Source: Bacteroidota bacterium (GTDB taxonomy: Bacteria > Bacteroidota > Bacteroidia > B-17B0 > Aurantibacillaceae). Taken from it: a DNA stretch of 64,000 bases. The notes below the pieces were generated by a model. The model was not told where the DNA came from. It worked only from the letters and a program-made list of their open reading frames with translations, and did not search any database. The stretch lies in the NCBI GenBank assembly GCA_020162035.1, contig JAIUNM010000006.1, positions 98,805 through 162,804 of the forward strand. Reading direction: 5' to 3'. The translations under genes and the position numbers were made by a program. This document shows positions 39,162-48,370 of this stretch, in pieces. Each line of letters opens with the position of its first letter. The first letter of the stretch is position 1.

Positions 39162-40445
39162 ATGAACGTTTTAATTTTAGGCTCCGGCGGACGAGAACAT
39201 GCTTTTGCATGGAAAATTTCTCAAAGTAAAAATTTACAAAATTTATACATTGCTCCAGGTAATGCAGGAACAGCAAATTGTGGAACTAATGTAAATATTT
39301 CTGTTACCGATTTTGAAGCCATTAAAAATTTAGTTTGGGAAAAAGATATTAATTTAGTTTTAGTTGGTCCCGAAGACCCTTTAGTTAAAGGCATACACGA
39401 TTATTTTTTAAATGATGAGGTGTTAAAAGACATACCGGTTATTGGTCCTAAAAAAGATGGGGCTCAGTTAGAAGGGAGTAAAGATTTTAGTAAACAATTT
39501 ATGCAAAAGCACAATGTACCAACTGCTGCATATGCAACGTTTACAAAAGATAATTTAGAAGAAGGTTATGTTTTTTTAGAAAAATTAAATCCGCCATTTG
39601 TATTAAAAGCAGATGGTTTAGCTGCAGGTAAAGGTGTTTTAATAATTAGTGATTTGCAAGAAGCTAAAACAGAATTAAAAAACATGTTGGTTAATTCTAA
39701 ATTTGGAAACGCAAGCGCAAAAGTAGTTATTGAAGAATTTTTACATGGCATTGAACTTTCTGTTTTTGTTTTAACCGATGGAAAAAATTATAAAATATTA
39801 CCAGCGGCAAAAGATTACAAACGAATTGGAGTAGGCGATACAGGCTTAAATACAGGAGGAATGGGTGCTGTAAGTCCGGTGCCATTTGCTAACGAAGAGT
39901 TTATAAAAAAGGTTGAAGAAAAAGTTATTAAACCAACAATAAATGGTTTAAATAAAGAAGGAATTGATTACCGTGGATTTATTTTTATTGGATTAATGAA
40001 TTGCAATGGCGAACCTTGTGTGATAGAATACAATTGCCGCATGGGCGATCCAGAAACCGAAGTTGTAATACCTCGAATAGAAAGCGATTTTTTAGATTTA
40101 TTAATAGGTGTAGGCAATCAAACATTAAACACTAAAGAATTTTTAACTACAAAACAAACTGCAACTACAGTTGTAATGGTTAGTGGTGGTTATCCCGAAG
40201 AGTTTGAAAAAGGATTAGTTGTAGATGGATTAAATAATACAAACGATTCGTTAATATTTCATTCGGGTACAAAATTTAATGAAGAAAAAATTGTAACTAA
40301 TGGCGGTAGAGTATTTGCAATAACCAGTTTTGGAAATACTATTAATGAGGCAGTAAATAAAAGTTTTAAAAACGCCGAAATAATTAACTATTCAAATAAG
40401 TATTACAGAAACGATATTGGAAAAGATTTAATTAACTTAAAGTAA
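39162..40445 (+). CDS. purD: Phosphoribosylamine-glycine ligase
   Basis: This is the second step of purine biosynthesis, joining glycine to phosphoribosylamine with ATP. The 427-residue ATP-grasp enzyme starts NVLILGSGGREHAFAWKIS and has FVLKADGLAAGKGVLI in the nucleotide-binding loop. The ligase signature RMGDPETEVVIPR is present. Being 3 nt behind glyS, it shares that promoter; both enzymes use glycine, which may explain the pairing. It ends 3 nt before the convergent MORN-repeat gene. Confidence 0.96.
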   Translation: MNVLILGSGGREHAFAWKISQSKNLQNLYIAPGNAGTANCGTNVNISVTDFEAIKNLVWEKDINLVLVGPEDPLVKGIHDYFLNDEVLKDIPVIGPKKDGAQLEGSKDFSKQFMQKHNVPTAAYATFTKDNLEEGYVFLEKLNPPFVLKADGLAAGKGVLIISDLQEAKTELKNMLVNSKFGNASAKVVIEEFLHGIELSVFVLTDGKNYKILPAAKDYKRIGVGDTGLNTGGMGAVSPVPFANEEFIKKVEEKVIKPTINGLNKEGIDYRGFIFIGLMNCNGEPCVIEYNCRMGDPETEVVIPRIESDFLDLLIGVGNQTLNTKEFLTTKQTATTVVMVSGGYPEEFEKGLVVDGLNNTNDSLIFHSGTKFNEEKIVTNGGRVFAITSFGNTINEAVNKSFKNAEIINYSNKYYRNDIGKDLINLK

Positions 40446-40448
40446 TTA

Positions 40449-41339
40449 TTACTTTTCAATTTGTGTATCGCCAATGTACTGACCATCTTTGTACATTGCA
40501 ATTCTAACTAAAATACCATCTTCGTTGTAAATGTAGGCTTTCCCAGTTAAAAACAAATTATCTTTAAATTCGCCATCTTTAGTAATTTGTTTATTTCTGT
40601 TATATAAAATGTGTTGCCCATTTAATACAGTTGGTTTTTTACTTGCTGTGTTTGGTTTTTCATCTTCTTTTACAACAATTTTAGGTGCATTTTTTAAAGG
40701 CGCGTCCTTTTTATCAGCAATAGGTTTTTTTGGTTCAAACTCTTTAATACTTGCAACATCTACATTACCATCAGCATAGTTTTTTTCTGCTTTTGTGTCG
40801 CCAGTTTCGTAGTATTCTTTAATTAAGCCAGACTCTTTACCATTAACAAAGTTACCTTCAATTGCAACTTGCCCATTATCGTAATAATATTTTTGTTGAC
40901 CTTCGCGTTTACCGCTTTGGTTAAAAACAAATTCGTGTTGTACTTGTCCGTTTTCGTAATATAGTTTATAATTACCAACCCATTTATTCATTTTCCAATT
41001 ACCTTCTTCGCTAATTTTTCCGTTTTCGTGGTACATAATTGCATAACCATCTGGGCGACCATTGTTAAAGGTTAATTTGTTTTTCATATTACCATTACAG
41101 AAATACTCAATCCAAATATCTTTTTTACGATTATCTTGGTATTTACCTTCTTCTATTTTAGATTCTGGAGTGTAACAAGTGCCTGGTTTATATTTTCCAA
41201 AAAGCACCCATTTACCTTGTTTTTTGTTATCTCCGTCGGTTCGGTTAATGCTATCTCCTTTGTAAATTTCAGGTTGTATTTGAGCATAACCAGCAGTACC
41301 AATGAATAGAGCAATAGTTATATGTAAAAATTTCTTCAT
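40449..41339 (-). CDS. Exported MORN-repeat protein (YwqK-like)
   Basis: This is a 296-residue protein with a signal peptide (FLHITIALFIGTAGYAQ). At least six MORN-type repeats of the form YYxNGxxxxEGNxxNG follow (for example MYHENGKISEEGNWKMNK, YYENGQVQHEFVFNQ and YYYDNGQVAIEGNFVNG). Some databases call such proteins YwqK-family antitoxins, but no toxin gene is present. A basic, low-complexity linker (KPIADKKDAPLKNAPKIVV) precedes a last repeat pair. A TTG at 41351 could extend the frame, but it falls inside the promoter -7 box, so the ATG at 41339 is preferred. Confidence 0.8.
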   Translation of the reverse strand: MKKFLHITIALFIGTAGYAQIQPEIYKGDSINRTDGDNKKQGKWVLFGKYKPGTCYTPESKIEEGKYQDNRKKDIWIEYFCNGNMKNKLTFNNGRPDGYAIMYHENGKISEEGNWKMNKWVGNYKLYYENGQVQHEFVFNQSGKREGQQKYYYDNGQVAIEGNFVNGKESGLIKEYYETGDTKAEKNYADGNVDVASIKEFEPKKPIADKKDAPLKNAPKIVVKEDEKPNTASKKPTVLNGQHILYNRNKQITKDGEFKDNLFLTGKAYIYNEDGILVRIAMYKDGQYIGDTQIEK

Positions 41340-41348
41340 TCCGATAAC

Positions 41349-41383
41349 CAAATATAGTTAATTTTTAAGCATTTTCTTTCAAA
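41349..41383 (-). promoter_or_regulatory. Bacteroidota-type promoter of the MORN-repeat gene
   Basis: On the minus strand TTTG at 41383-41380 precedes TATATTTG at 41356-41349 by 23 nt, the upper limit of the known range. The ATG lies 9 nt after the box, so the leader would be only a few nucleotides. The remaining gap to the gcvT stop (41384-41521) shows no other feature. Confidence 0.5.
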
Positions 41384-41521
41384 TTTTTGTCGAAATAAAA
41401 TTGTATTAGATTAAAACAACTCAAAATTCGATGAAAATACTGTTTCTGTTTACGTTAAAAGACTTAAAAAAGTTACAATTAATTTTGAAGTTTTAGCTTA
41501 ATTTGTGTTTTTATCCGATAA

Positions 41522-42604
41522 TTATTTAGCAAAGAAAGGAAATTTAACAATTTTTGCTTTAACACCTTTATCTCGGATAGAAATATAAATTTCTGAATCG
41601 AGTTTAGCATTTTCAACAGAAACATAGCCTAAGCCAATAGCTTTATTTAAACTAGGAGATTGTGTGCCTGAAGTAACTTTACCTATAACTTTTCCATTAG
41701 CGTCTATAATTGGGTAATCATGACGAGGAATACCCCTTTCTATCATTTCAAAACCAACTAATTTTTTTGACACTCCATTTGTTTTATGACCTTCAATTTC
41801 TTTACGGTTTATAAAATCTTTAGTAAATTTTGTTATCCAGCCTAAACCAGCTTCTATAGGAGAGGTTGTATCATCAATATCATTTCCGTATAGGCAAAAA
41901 CCCATTTCTAAACGTAAAGTATCGCGTGCGCCAAGTCCAATTGGTTTAATCCCATATTCTGCGCCTGCGTTAAAAATTGCATCCCACATTGCTTTTGCAT
42001 CTTTATTTTTTATATAAATTTCGAAACCACCAGCCCCGGTATAACCAGTGTTTGAGATAATAACATTGGAAATACCTGCCATTTCATCTATACAAAATGT
42101 ATAGTATTCCATTTGACTTAAATTAACTTTGGTTAGTTTTTGTAATGCTAAAATTGCTTTTGGGCCTTGAACGGCTAACAAACTCCAATCATCGCTTTCG
42201 TTTATCATTTCTACACCAAATGAATTGTGTTTGCTAATCCAGTTCCAATCCTTTTCGATATTTGAAGCATTAACAACTAAAAAATATTCTTTTTCATTTA
42301 TTCTATAAACCAACAAATCATCTACTATGCCGCCTTTATCGTTTGGTAAACAAGAGTATTGAATTTTACCATCAATTAATTTTGAAGCATCGTTACTGGT
42401 AACTAATTGAATTAAATCTAATGCTTTATCGCCTTTTAATCTAAACTCGCCCATGTGGCTTACGTCAAATACACCAACTCCGTTTCTAACAGTTAAATGT
42501 TCTTCATTTAATCCTGTGTATGAAACAGGCATATTGTAGCCAGCAAAGGGCACCATTTTAGCACCTAAAGAAATGTGTAAATCGGTTAAGGCAGTAGTTT
42601 TCAT
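41522..42604 (-). CDS. gcvT: Aminomethyltransferase (glycine cleavage T protein)
   Basis: This transfers the methylene group of glycine from the H protein to tetrahydrofolate. The 360-residue protein starts [22 protein letters not shown]. It carries [15 protein letters not shown], the folate-binding stretch [17 protein letters not shown], and [20 protein letters not shown]. Length is standard. gcvH and gcvP are not next to it. The promoter lies immediately upstream, partly inside the mscL terminator. Confidence 0.95.
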   Translation of the reverse strand: MKTTALTDLHISLGAKMVPFAGYNMPVSYTGLNEEHLTVRNGVGVFDVSHMGEFRLKGDKALDLIQLVTSNDASKLIDGKIQYSCLPNDKGGIVDDLLVYRINEKEYFLVVNASNIEKDWNWISKHNSFGVEMINESDDWSLLAVQGPKAILALQKLTKVNLSQMEYYTFCIDEMAGISNVIISNTGYTGAGGFEIYIKNKDAKAMWDAIFNAGAEYGIKPIGLGARDTLRLEMGFCLYGNDIDDTTSPIEAGLGWITKFTKDFINRKEIEGHKTNGVSKKLVGFEMIERGIPRHDYPIIDANGKVIGKVTSGTQSPSLNKAIGLGYVSVENAKLDSEIYISIRDKGVKAKIVKFPFFAK

Positions 42605-42638
42605 AATAATTAATTAGGGTGTAAATATATACATTAAG

Positions 42639-42668
42639 CAAAAGTATAACAATAAAAAAAGCCGCAAA
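42639..42668 (-). promoter_or_regulatory. Bacteroidota-type promoter of gcvT
   Basis: On the minus strand TTTG at 42668-42665 and TACTTTTG at 42646-42639 are 18 nt apart, a full consensus match. The ATG is 34 nt downstream of the box. The -33 element lies inside the hairpin that ends mscL transcription. Confidence 0.65.
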
Positions 42669-42677
42669 TTTTGCGAC
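42654..42677 (-). terminator. Intrinsic terminator of mscL
   Basis: On the minus strand GTCGCAAAATTTGCGGC (42677-42661) folds into a hairpin with CGCAAA/TTTGCG arms. Seven T residues follow (42660-42654). It lies 19 nt past the mscL stop, the expected place for a rho-independent terminator. Confidence 0.75.
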
Positions 42678-42696
42678 TTTTTTATTTAAAAATTAC

Positions 42697-43110
42697 TTAT
42701 TTTTTTAAAGCATCTCTAATTTCCATTAATAGCTTTTCTTGTGCTGTAGGTTCGGGTGGTGTTGCAGGAGCTTCTATCTCTTTCTTTTTCATTTTATTAA
42801 TTGCTTTTATTAGCATAAACATAACAAATGCAACTATTACAAACTCAATAGTTACAGTAATAAAACTACCGTATTTAATAGCCACTTGAGCTGCTGTTTC
42901 TTTGCCATCTGGGCCAAATTGTGCTTCTTTAAGTACAATTTTCCAATCGTTAAAATCTTTACCTTGTATCATACCAACAAGTGGCATAACCATGCCATTA
43001 ATAAAAGCTGTTGTAACTTTAGTAAAAGCAGCACCCATTACAAAACCTACTGCAAGGTCAATTAAGTTGCCTTTCATGGCAAACTCTTTAAATTCTTTCA
43101 TCATTCCCAT
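42697..43110 (-). CDS. mscL: Large-conductance mechanosensitive channel
   Basis: This is a pentameric inner-membrane channel that opens on hypo-osmotic shock. The 137-residue protein has MscL's first helix (GNLIDLAVGFVMGAAFTKV), the periplasmic loop, the second helix (FITVTIEFVIVAFVMFMLIKA) and a cytoplasmic C-terminal bundle (PTAQEKLLMEIRDALKK). It lies 19 nt after the OmpA-like gene on the same strand and ends with a clear terminator. Confidence 0.96.
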   Translation of the reverse strand: MGMMKEFKEFAMKGNLIDLAVGFVMGAAFTKVTTAFINGMVMPLVGMIQGKDFNDWKIVLKEAQFGPDGKETAAQVAIKYGSFITVTIEFVIVAFVMFMLIKAINKMKKKEIEAPATPPEPTAQEKLLMEIRDALKK

Positions 43111-43129
43111 AAGTGTATTTTTTTATAAA

Positions 43130-44131
43130 TTAATTATTTCCTAAAATTTTGAAAAGTTCATCAAGTTTTGGTGTTAAAATAAGTTCTGTTCTTCTGTTTT
43201 TCTTTCTGGCTTCTGGAGTTTTAGAAGAGTCTAAAGGAAAAAACTCTCCTCTTCCGGCGCTAGTTATACGTTTGGGGTCAATATTAGATGCCCCTAACAT
43301 AATTTTAGTTACAGATGTTGCGCGCATAACACTTAAATCCCAATTGTCTTTAATTTCGCCAGCGCCTTTCATTGGCACATCATCGGTATGGCCTTCAACC
43401 ATTACGTTAATATCTGTGTTTTGTTCTAAAACTTTAGCAACATTTTTTAAAGCTTCAATTCCGTTAGGTTGTACGTTAGTTTTACCACTCGCAAAAAGTA
43501 AACTTTCATCCATACTTACATAAACTTTACCATTTTTTTGAGTAATAGTTAAGCCTTTTCCTTCAAAAGCAGTTAAGGCATCGCTTAATTTTTTCTTTAA
43601 ATCGGCGGTTGCCTGGTCTTTTTGTTTAATAATATTTTCAAGCTCATTAACTCTTGCTTCGCGTTGTTTTAATGCAAGAGCTAAAGCATCAAGTTCGGCC
43701 TGTTGTTTTAAAAGTTTTGCTTCTAAAAGTTTTAGCTCGTCTTGTTTTTTTAATAATTGCTCTTGTGTCATTTGTAAATCGCCACTTAATTTAGAATTAT
43801 CTTTTTCGCTACCTGCTAATAATTTATTTAATCGATCCATTAAACTTTGATTTAATTGGTCTAATTTATCGTACTTGCCAGTTAAGTTTCGGTAGTTGCT
43901 TCCAATAATAGAAGTATCTCTTTTTAAACCAACGTTTTCTTTTTCGTTTTTAACCATTTGTTCTTTAAGTTCGGTTAATTTGGTTTCGCATTCTTGAGCA
44001 GATTTTTTTAAAGCTGCTAATTCGTTTTGTGCTGCTGTTTTTTCGGCATTGCACTCTTCTAATTTTCTTGCAGGTACACACGAAGATATAAGACCCACAA
44101 ATGCTAATATTAAAATAAATGTTTGTTTCAT
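43130..44131 (-). CDS. OmpA-family lipoprotein with a coiled-coil stalk
   Basis: This is a 333-residue lipoprotein with lipobox LISSC (C18). Residues 25-190 form a long coiled coil (for example LLKKQDELKLLEAKLLKQQA). The C-terminal OmpA/MotB-type peptidoglycan-binding domain carries SLLFASGKTNVQPNG, the core VMVEGHTDDVPM and the conserved ARKKNRRTELIL. It probably links the outer membrane to peptidoglycan. It is co-directional with mscL. Confidence 0.88.
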   Translation of the reverse strand: MKQTFILILAFVGLISSCVPARKLEECNAEKTAAQNELAALKKSAQECETKLTELKEQMVKNEKENVGLKRDTSIIGSNYRNLTGKYDKLDQLNQSLMDRLNKLLAGSEKDNSKLSGDLQMTQEQLLKKQDELKLLEAKLLKQQAELDALALALKQREARVNELENIIKQKDQATADLKKKLSDALTAFEGKGLTITQKNGKVYVSMDESLLFASGKTNVQPNGIEALKNVAKVLEQNTDINVMVEGHTDDVPMKGAGEIKDNWDLSVMRATSVTKIMLGASNIDPKRITSAGRGEFFPLDSSKTPEARKKNRRTELILTPKLDELFKILGNN

Positions 44132-44192
44132 AAGTATGTAAAGGTAAAATATTTAAAAATAAAAATTAAGTTAAATATTAACTTTTTAAACA

Positions 44193-44223
44193 TTGTACAT
44201 GTGAGTAAATAAAACTAAATTTG
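44193..44223 (+). promoter_or_regulatory. Bacteroidota-type promoter of the TPR gene
   Basis: TTG at 44193-44195 is followed after 20 nt by TAAATTTG at 44216-44223. The start codon is at 44229, only 5 nt after the box. Transcription would begin at or next to the ATG, implying an almost leaderless message. Confidence 0.6.
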
Positions 44224-44228
44224 ATAAA

Positions 44229-45728
44229 ATGCGTAAAATTTTAATTGTTGTAATATTTTTTTTAATTAGTGGAAACTCTTTATTTGCTCAAGTGCGTGTA
44301 GACTCACTACCTTATTTAAAATTATTTAAACAATATACTGCAAATCTTAATAAAAATATTGATTCTGCTGAAATAATAAATTTAAAATTAGAAGAAATAG
44401 CAATAAAAAAAGGAGATAATTATTTTTTAGCCTTATTTCAATTTCATAAATCTATAATTGCATATTATAAAAACGATTTTAAGTTAGCTAAAAATAACGC
44501 TTTAAGCGCAATTAAAATTAGTAAAAAATACGGTAATTATAATGTTTTAATGAGGTCGCAAAATATACTTGGGGCAATTTATTTTATTGAAGGCGATATT
44601 ATAACATCAGAAAGATGGTATAACGAAAGATTAAAAATAGCGTTGATATTAAATGATACAACAGAAGAAATGCAAACCTATTATAATTTAGGTTTAATTT
44701 ATTCTCAATCTGGTAGATATTTAGAAACCGCAAAAAACACGTTTAAAGCCATTAAATATTTTGAATCGAAAAAAGACTCGTTAAATCTTTTATTTCAATT
44801 ACAATCGTTAGGTGTAACTTATTACCATTTAGATGATGAACAAAATGCATTAAACTATTTATATAAAGCAATTGATTTAGGTAAAAAATTAAAAAATAAT
44901 TATCAGGTTGCTGGTCTTTATGTTGATATTTCAAATGTTTTTTTTGATACTTTAAATTATAGCAAAAACGATTCTGTTTTAAAATACTTAAATAATGCAA
45001 TAGATTTATCTAAAAAAGAAAATGATGAATTTCATTATGCTATAGCTTTAAATTCATTAGCTGCTTTTTATACAAAAAACAAAAAATTTATTAAAGCAAT
45101 TGAATACGCAAAACAAGCCATGCAATTAAATATACTAGGCAATAGGCTGTTAGGTTTAACGGGTAATTATGAAGTAATTTGCGATGCTTATTATAATTTA
45201 AATGAATTAGACTCTGCCTTATATTATGCTAGAAAAGGATTAAGTACAGCAAAAACACAGAACCAAAAAGAAAACTTATTAAAACTTAATTTAATTATAT
45301 CAAAAGTATTTGAAAAAAAGAGAGTGTTTGATAGTTCGCTGTATTACCACCAGCAATATTTTACATTTTACACAACATTACAAAAAACGTTACAACTTAG
45401 AGGCATTGCTAAACAAGAATTAGTTTTTGAAAAAGAAAATCAAGATCAATTAAGAGCAAAAGAAAAATTAATAGCTCAAACAAAATTAGAAAAGCAAAAA
45501 CAAATAAATACAATTGTAATTGTGGCATCAGTCTTATTAAGCGTTTTATTAATTATTAGTTTTATTAATTTTAAACAGAAACAAAAAGCTAATTTAGAAG
45601 TACTAAAGCAAAAAAAATTATTAGAAGACAAACAAAAAGAAATCCATGATAGTATTGTTTATGCTAGTAGAATTCAAAAAAGTTTAATGCCAACAAACAA
45701 ATATTTAAAGAAAAAAATACATGATTAA
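44229..45728 (+). CDS. TPR sensor-like protein ending in a phosphatase-type linker
   Basis: This is a 499-residue protein with a signal peptide (LIVVIFFLISGNSLFAQ). About ten TPR-like helical pairs extend to residue 390 (for example YYNLGLIYSQSGRYLETAKN). A transmembrane helix follows (NTIVIVASVLLSVLLIISFI), then a coiled coil. The end, EIHDSIVYASRIQKSLMPTN, is the linker that in many Bacteroidota proteins leads into a SpoIIE-type PP2C phosphatase domain. Here the reading frame stops eight residues later. It may be a truncated sensor or a variant that only relays. Its last 8 nt overlap the acs start. Confidence 0.75.
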   Translation: MRKILIVVIFFLISGNSLFAQVRVDSLPYLKLFKQYTANLNKNIDSAEIINLKLEEIAIKKGDNYFLALFQFHKSIIAYYKNDFKLAKNNALSAIKISKKYGNYNVLMRSQNILGAIYFIEGDIITSERWYNERLKIALILNDTTEEMQTYYNLGLIYSQSGRYLETAKNTFKAIKYFESKKDSLNLLFQLQSLGVTYYHLDDEQNALNYLYKAIDLGKKLKNNYQVAGLYVDISNVFFDTLNYSKNDSVLKYLNNAIDLSKKENDEFHYAIALNSLAAFYTKNKKFIKAIEYAKQAMQLNILGNRLLGLTGNYEVICDAYYNLNELDSALYYARKGLSTAKTQNQKENLLKLNLIISKVFEKKRVFDSSLYYHQQYFTFYTTLQKTLQLRGIAKQELVFEKENQDQLRAKEKLIAQTKLEKQKQINTIVIVASVLLSVLLIISFINFKQKQKANLEVLKQKKLLEDKQKEIHDSIVYASRIQKSLMPTNKYLKKKIHD

Positions 45729-47616
45729 AGTTAACTCATTTGAAGAGTATAAACAACAGTATAAATTGAGTGTTGAACAGCCTGAGAAATTTTGGGACTC
45801 AATTGCTAACAGTTTTGTTTGGAATAAAAAATGGAGCAAAACAGTAGAGTGGAATTTTGATGAGCCTAAAATAAATTGGTTTATTAATGGGCAATTAAAC
45901 ATTACTCAAAATTGTATTGACAGACATTTGCCACATCATGCTAATAAAACAGCATTTATTTTTGAACCAAATAACCCTAACGAAAAAAACGAAATAATTA
46001 GTTATCAGCAATTACATGATGAGGTTTGTAAGTTGGCAAATGTTTTAAAAAAATTGGATGTTACAAAAGGGGATAGAGTTTGTATTTATATGCCTATGAT
46101 TCCGCAAGCAATTTATGCAATGTTAGCATGCGCAAGAATTGGTGCAATTCATTCAGTTGTTTTTGGAGGATTTAGTTCAAATGCATTAAAAGACAGAATT
46201 AACGATGCTAAATGTAAAGTTGTTTTAACTACAGATGGTGCGTATAGAGGTAACAAAGTAATTCCTATGAAAGGAACAATTGATGAGGCATTAACACAAT
46301 GCGATTCTGTTAAACATGTTTTGGTTTTTAATCGTACTAACGAAAAAATAACGTTAATAAATAATAGAGATTTAAATTGGGAAGAAGAAGTAAATAACCA
46401 ACCTGCAAAATGCGAACCTGTGTTTGTTGATTCTGAACACCCATTATTTATTTTATACACAAGCGGAAGTACAGGTAAGCCAAAAGGTGTTGTACATACA
46501 ACAGGAGGTTATATGGTTTATACTGCTTATACATTTTCAAATGTTTTTCAATATGCGCCAAATGATATTTATTGGTGTACAGCAGATGTGGGTTGGATTA
46601 CCGGGCATAGCTATATTGCTTATGCGCCATTATTAAATGCGGCTACAACAGTTTTATTTGAAGGCGTACCAACATACCCAGATGCAAGTAGGTTTTGGCA
46701 AGTAATTGATAAATATAAAGTAACTCATTTTTACACTGCACCAACAGCAATTAGAGCTTTAGAGGCTGCTGGATTAGATTTTGTAAAACCATATAAATTA
46801 AATTCGCTAAAAGTATTAGGTAGTGTTGGCGAACCCATAAACGAAGAGGCTTGGCATTGGTATAATAAAAATATAGGTAAAGAAAACTGTCCAATTGTTG
46901 ATACTTGGTGGCAAACAGAAACAGCTGGCATTTTAATTTCGCCTTTAGCAGGAATTACAAAAACAAAACCAGGTTATGCAACATTGCCATTGCCGGGTGT
47001 TCAACCTATATTAGTTGATGATAAAGGAGAAGAAATATTAGGTAATAATGTTGAGGGTAATTTATGCATAAAATTTCCATGGCCTGGCATTATTAGAACT
47101 ACTTACGGCGACCATGAGCGCTGTAAACAAACTTATTTTTCTACCTATAAAGGATTATACTTTACTGGCGATGGTTGTAAAAGAGATAAAGATGGTAATT
47201 ATAGAATTACAGGTAGAGTAGATGATGTTATAAATGTAAGTGGCCATAGAATTGGTACCGCAGAAGTTGAAAGCGCAATAAATATGCATGAAGATATTGT
47301 TGAAAGTGCGGTTACCGGATATCCTCATGAAATTAAAGGACAGGGCATATATGCTTATTGCATAGCTACAAATACAAACAAAAACCCCGATCAAATTAAA
47401 AAAGAAATAATTGAAATAGTAAATAAGGAAATTGGGCCAATTGCTAAACCAGATAAAATTCAAATCGTAAATGGTCTTCCTAAAACACGGAGCGGAAAAA
47501 TTATGCGTCGTATTTTAAGAAAAGTTGCGGAAGGTGAATTATCTAACTTAGGCGATACGTCAACTTTATTAGACCCTGCAGTAGTTGATGAAATTATAAA
47601 AGGAAGATTAAGTTAA
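45721..47616 (+). CDS. acs: Acetyl-CoA synthetase (AMP-forming)
   Basis: This activates acetate to acetyl-CoA via acetyl-AMP. The 631-residue protein has the P-loop-like FILYTSGSTGKPKGVVHTT, the acyl-site stretch VDTWWQTETAGI, YFTGDGCKRDKDGNYRITGR, and the C-terminal KTRSGKIMRRIL whose lysine is a known acetylation site in the family. The ATG lies inside the last codons of the TPR gene (8-nt overlap, different frame), so translation may be coupled. Confidence 0.95.
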   Translation: MIKVNSFEEYKQQYKLSVEQPEKFWDSIANSFVWNKKWSKTVEWNFDEPKINWFINGQLNITQNCIDRHLPHHANKTAFIFEPNNPNEKNEIISYQQLHDEVCKLANVLKKLDVTKGDRVCIYMPMIPQAIYAMLACARIGAIHSVVFGGFSSNALKDRINDAKCKVVLTTDGAYRGNKVIPMKGTIDEALTQCDSVKHVLVFNRTNEKITLINNRDLNWEEEVNNQPAKCEPVFVDSEHPLFILYTSGSTGKPKGVVHTTGGYMVYTAYTFSNVFQYAPNDIYWCTADVGWITGHSYIAYAPLLNAATTVLFEGVPTYPDASRFWQVIDKYKVTHFYTAPTAIRALEAAGLDFVKPYKLNSLKVLGSVGEPINEEAWHWYNKNIGKENCPIVDTWWQTETAGILISPLAGITKTKPGYATLPLPGVQPILVDDKGEEILGNNVEGNLCIKFPWPGIIRTTYGDHERCKQTYFSTYKGLYFTGDGCKRDKDGNYRITGRVDDVINVSGHRIGTAEVESAINMHEDIVESAVTGYPHEIKGQGIYAYCIATNTNKNPDQIKKEIIEIVNKEIGPIAKPDKIQIVNGLPKTRSGKIMRRILRKVAEGELSNLGDTSTLLDPAVVDEIIKGRLS

Positions 47617-48257
47617 GTTTTAGTTTTTAATATTTTTTTCTTTATGTTTTTTGCAAAAGCTATACCCCAAGCTATTTTTTGAGCATTGTGTTTTTCTAAT
47701 TTAAATTTTTCAATGGTTATATTTATTAATGTTAATGCTTGTTTTGGTTTATTAAAAGTATTTTGGCAATATGCATAAATTAAACTTGCACGCGGATTGT
47801 TTTTGTTTTGTAAATAAAACTGTTCACATTTTTTTTCTAAAATTTGCTGAGTAATAAAGTTGTTTTTTTCTGCCTTTAATGTAATTATATTTTGTAATAA
47901 TAATAATAGTTCTAATTCTTTATCAAACTTAAAAGTTGTATCAATATAAATAAATTTAGACCTTGTGTTAGCAATATAGTTTAAAGCAGACTGAGGATCT
48001 TTTTCTAACACTAAATATGCCATTTTAGTTTCAGAAAACACACAATAATAATTTAACAAACTATCATTTGGAGTTCCTAATAATAATCTATCAAATGTGG
48101 ATTTAGATGATTCTATTTTTTCAAAAATCTCAGATGTGTCAACAATAGCTTTATTTTCATTAAATGCAATTTCTGTAAATGATTGAGCCTTTATGCTTAT
48201 TATTTTACACAATACAATATATATAAATAGCTTAAATTTTAAGAATTTAATATTCAT
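47613..48257 (-). CDS. Exported protein of unknown function
   Basis: This is a 214-residue protein with an N-terminal hydrophobic signal (FKLFIYIVLCKIISIKAQ) and a helical body (for example SLIYAYCQNTFNKPKQALTL, which resembles a TPR unit). I recognise no family. Its stop codon overlaps the convergent acs stop by 4 nt. The frame and signal peptide make it a credible gene although unsupported by homology I can recall. Confidence 0.6.
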   Translation of the reverse strand: MNIKFLKFKLFIYIVLCKIISIKAQSFTEIAFNENKAIVDTSEIFEKIESSKSTFDRLLLGTPNDSLLNYYCVFSETKMAYLVLEKDPQSALNYIANTRSKFIYIDTTFKFDKELELLLLLQNIITLKAEKNNFITQQILEKKCEQFYLQNKNNPRASLIYAYCQNTFNKPKQALTLINITIEKFKLEKHNAQKIAWGIAFAKNIKKKILKTKT

Positions 48258-48370
48258 TTTTAATAATTTATACCTCTTTATAAATTTACATATTTAAATA
48301 AATATTTTTAATATAATTTACTTTTTTAAACTGTAAATTAAATTAACTTTACATTAAACATTATTAAAAG

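Noticed and set aside
40449..41339. MORN-repeat gene as an antitoxin of a toxin-antitoxin pair
   Set aside because: It has a signal peptide and no small partner gene next to it, so the database label YwqK antitoxin does not suit the context.
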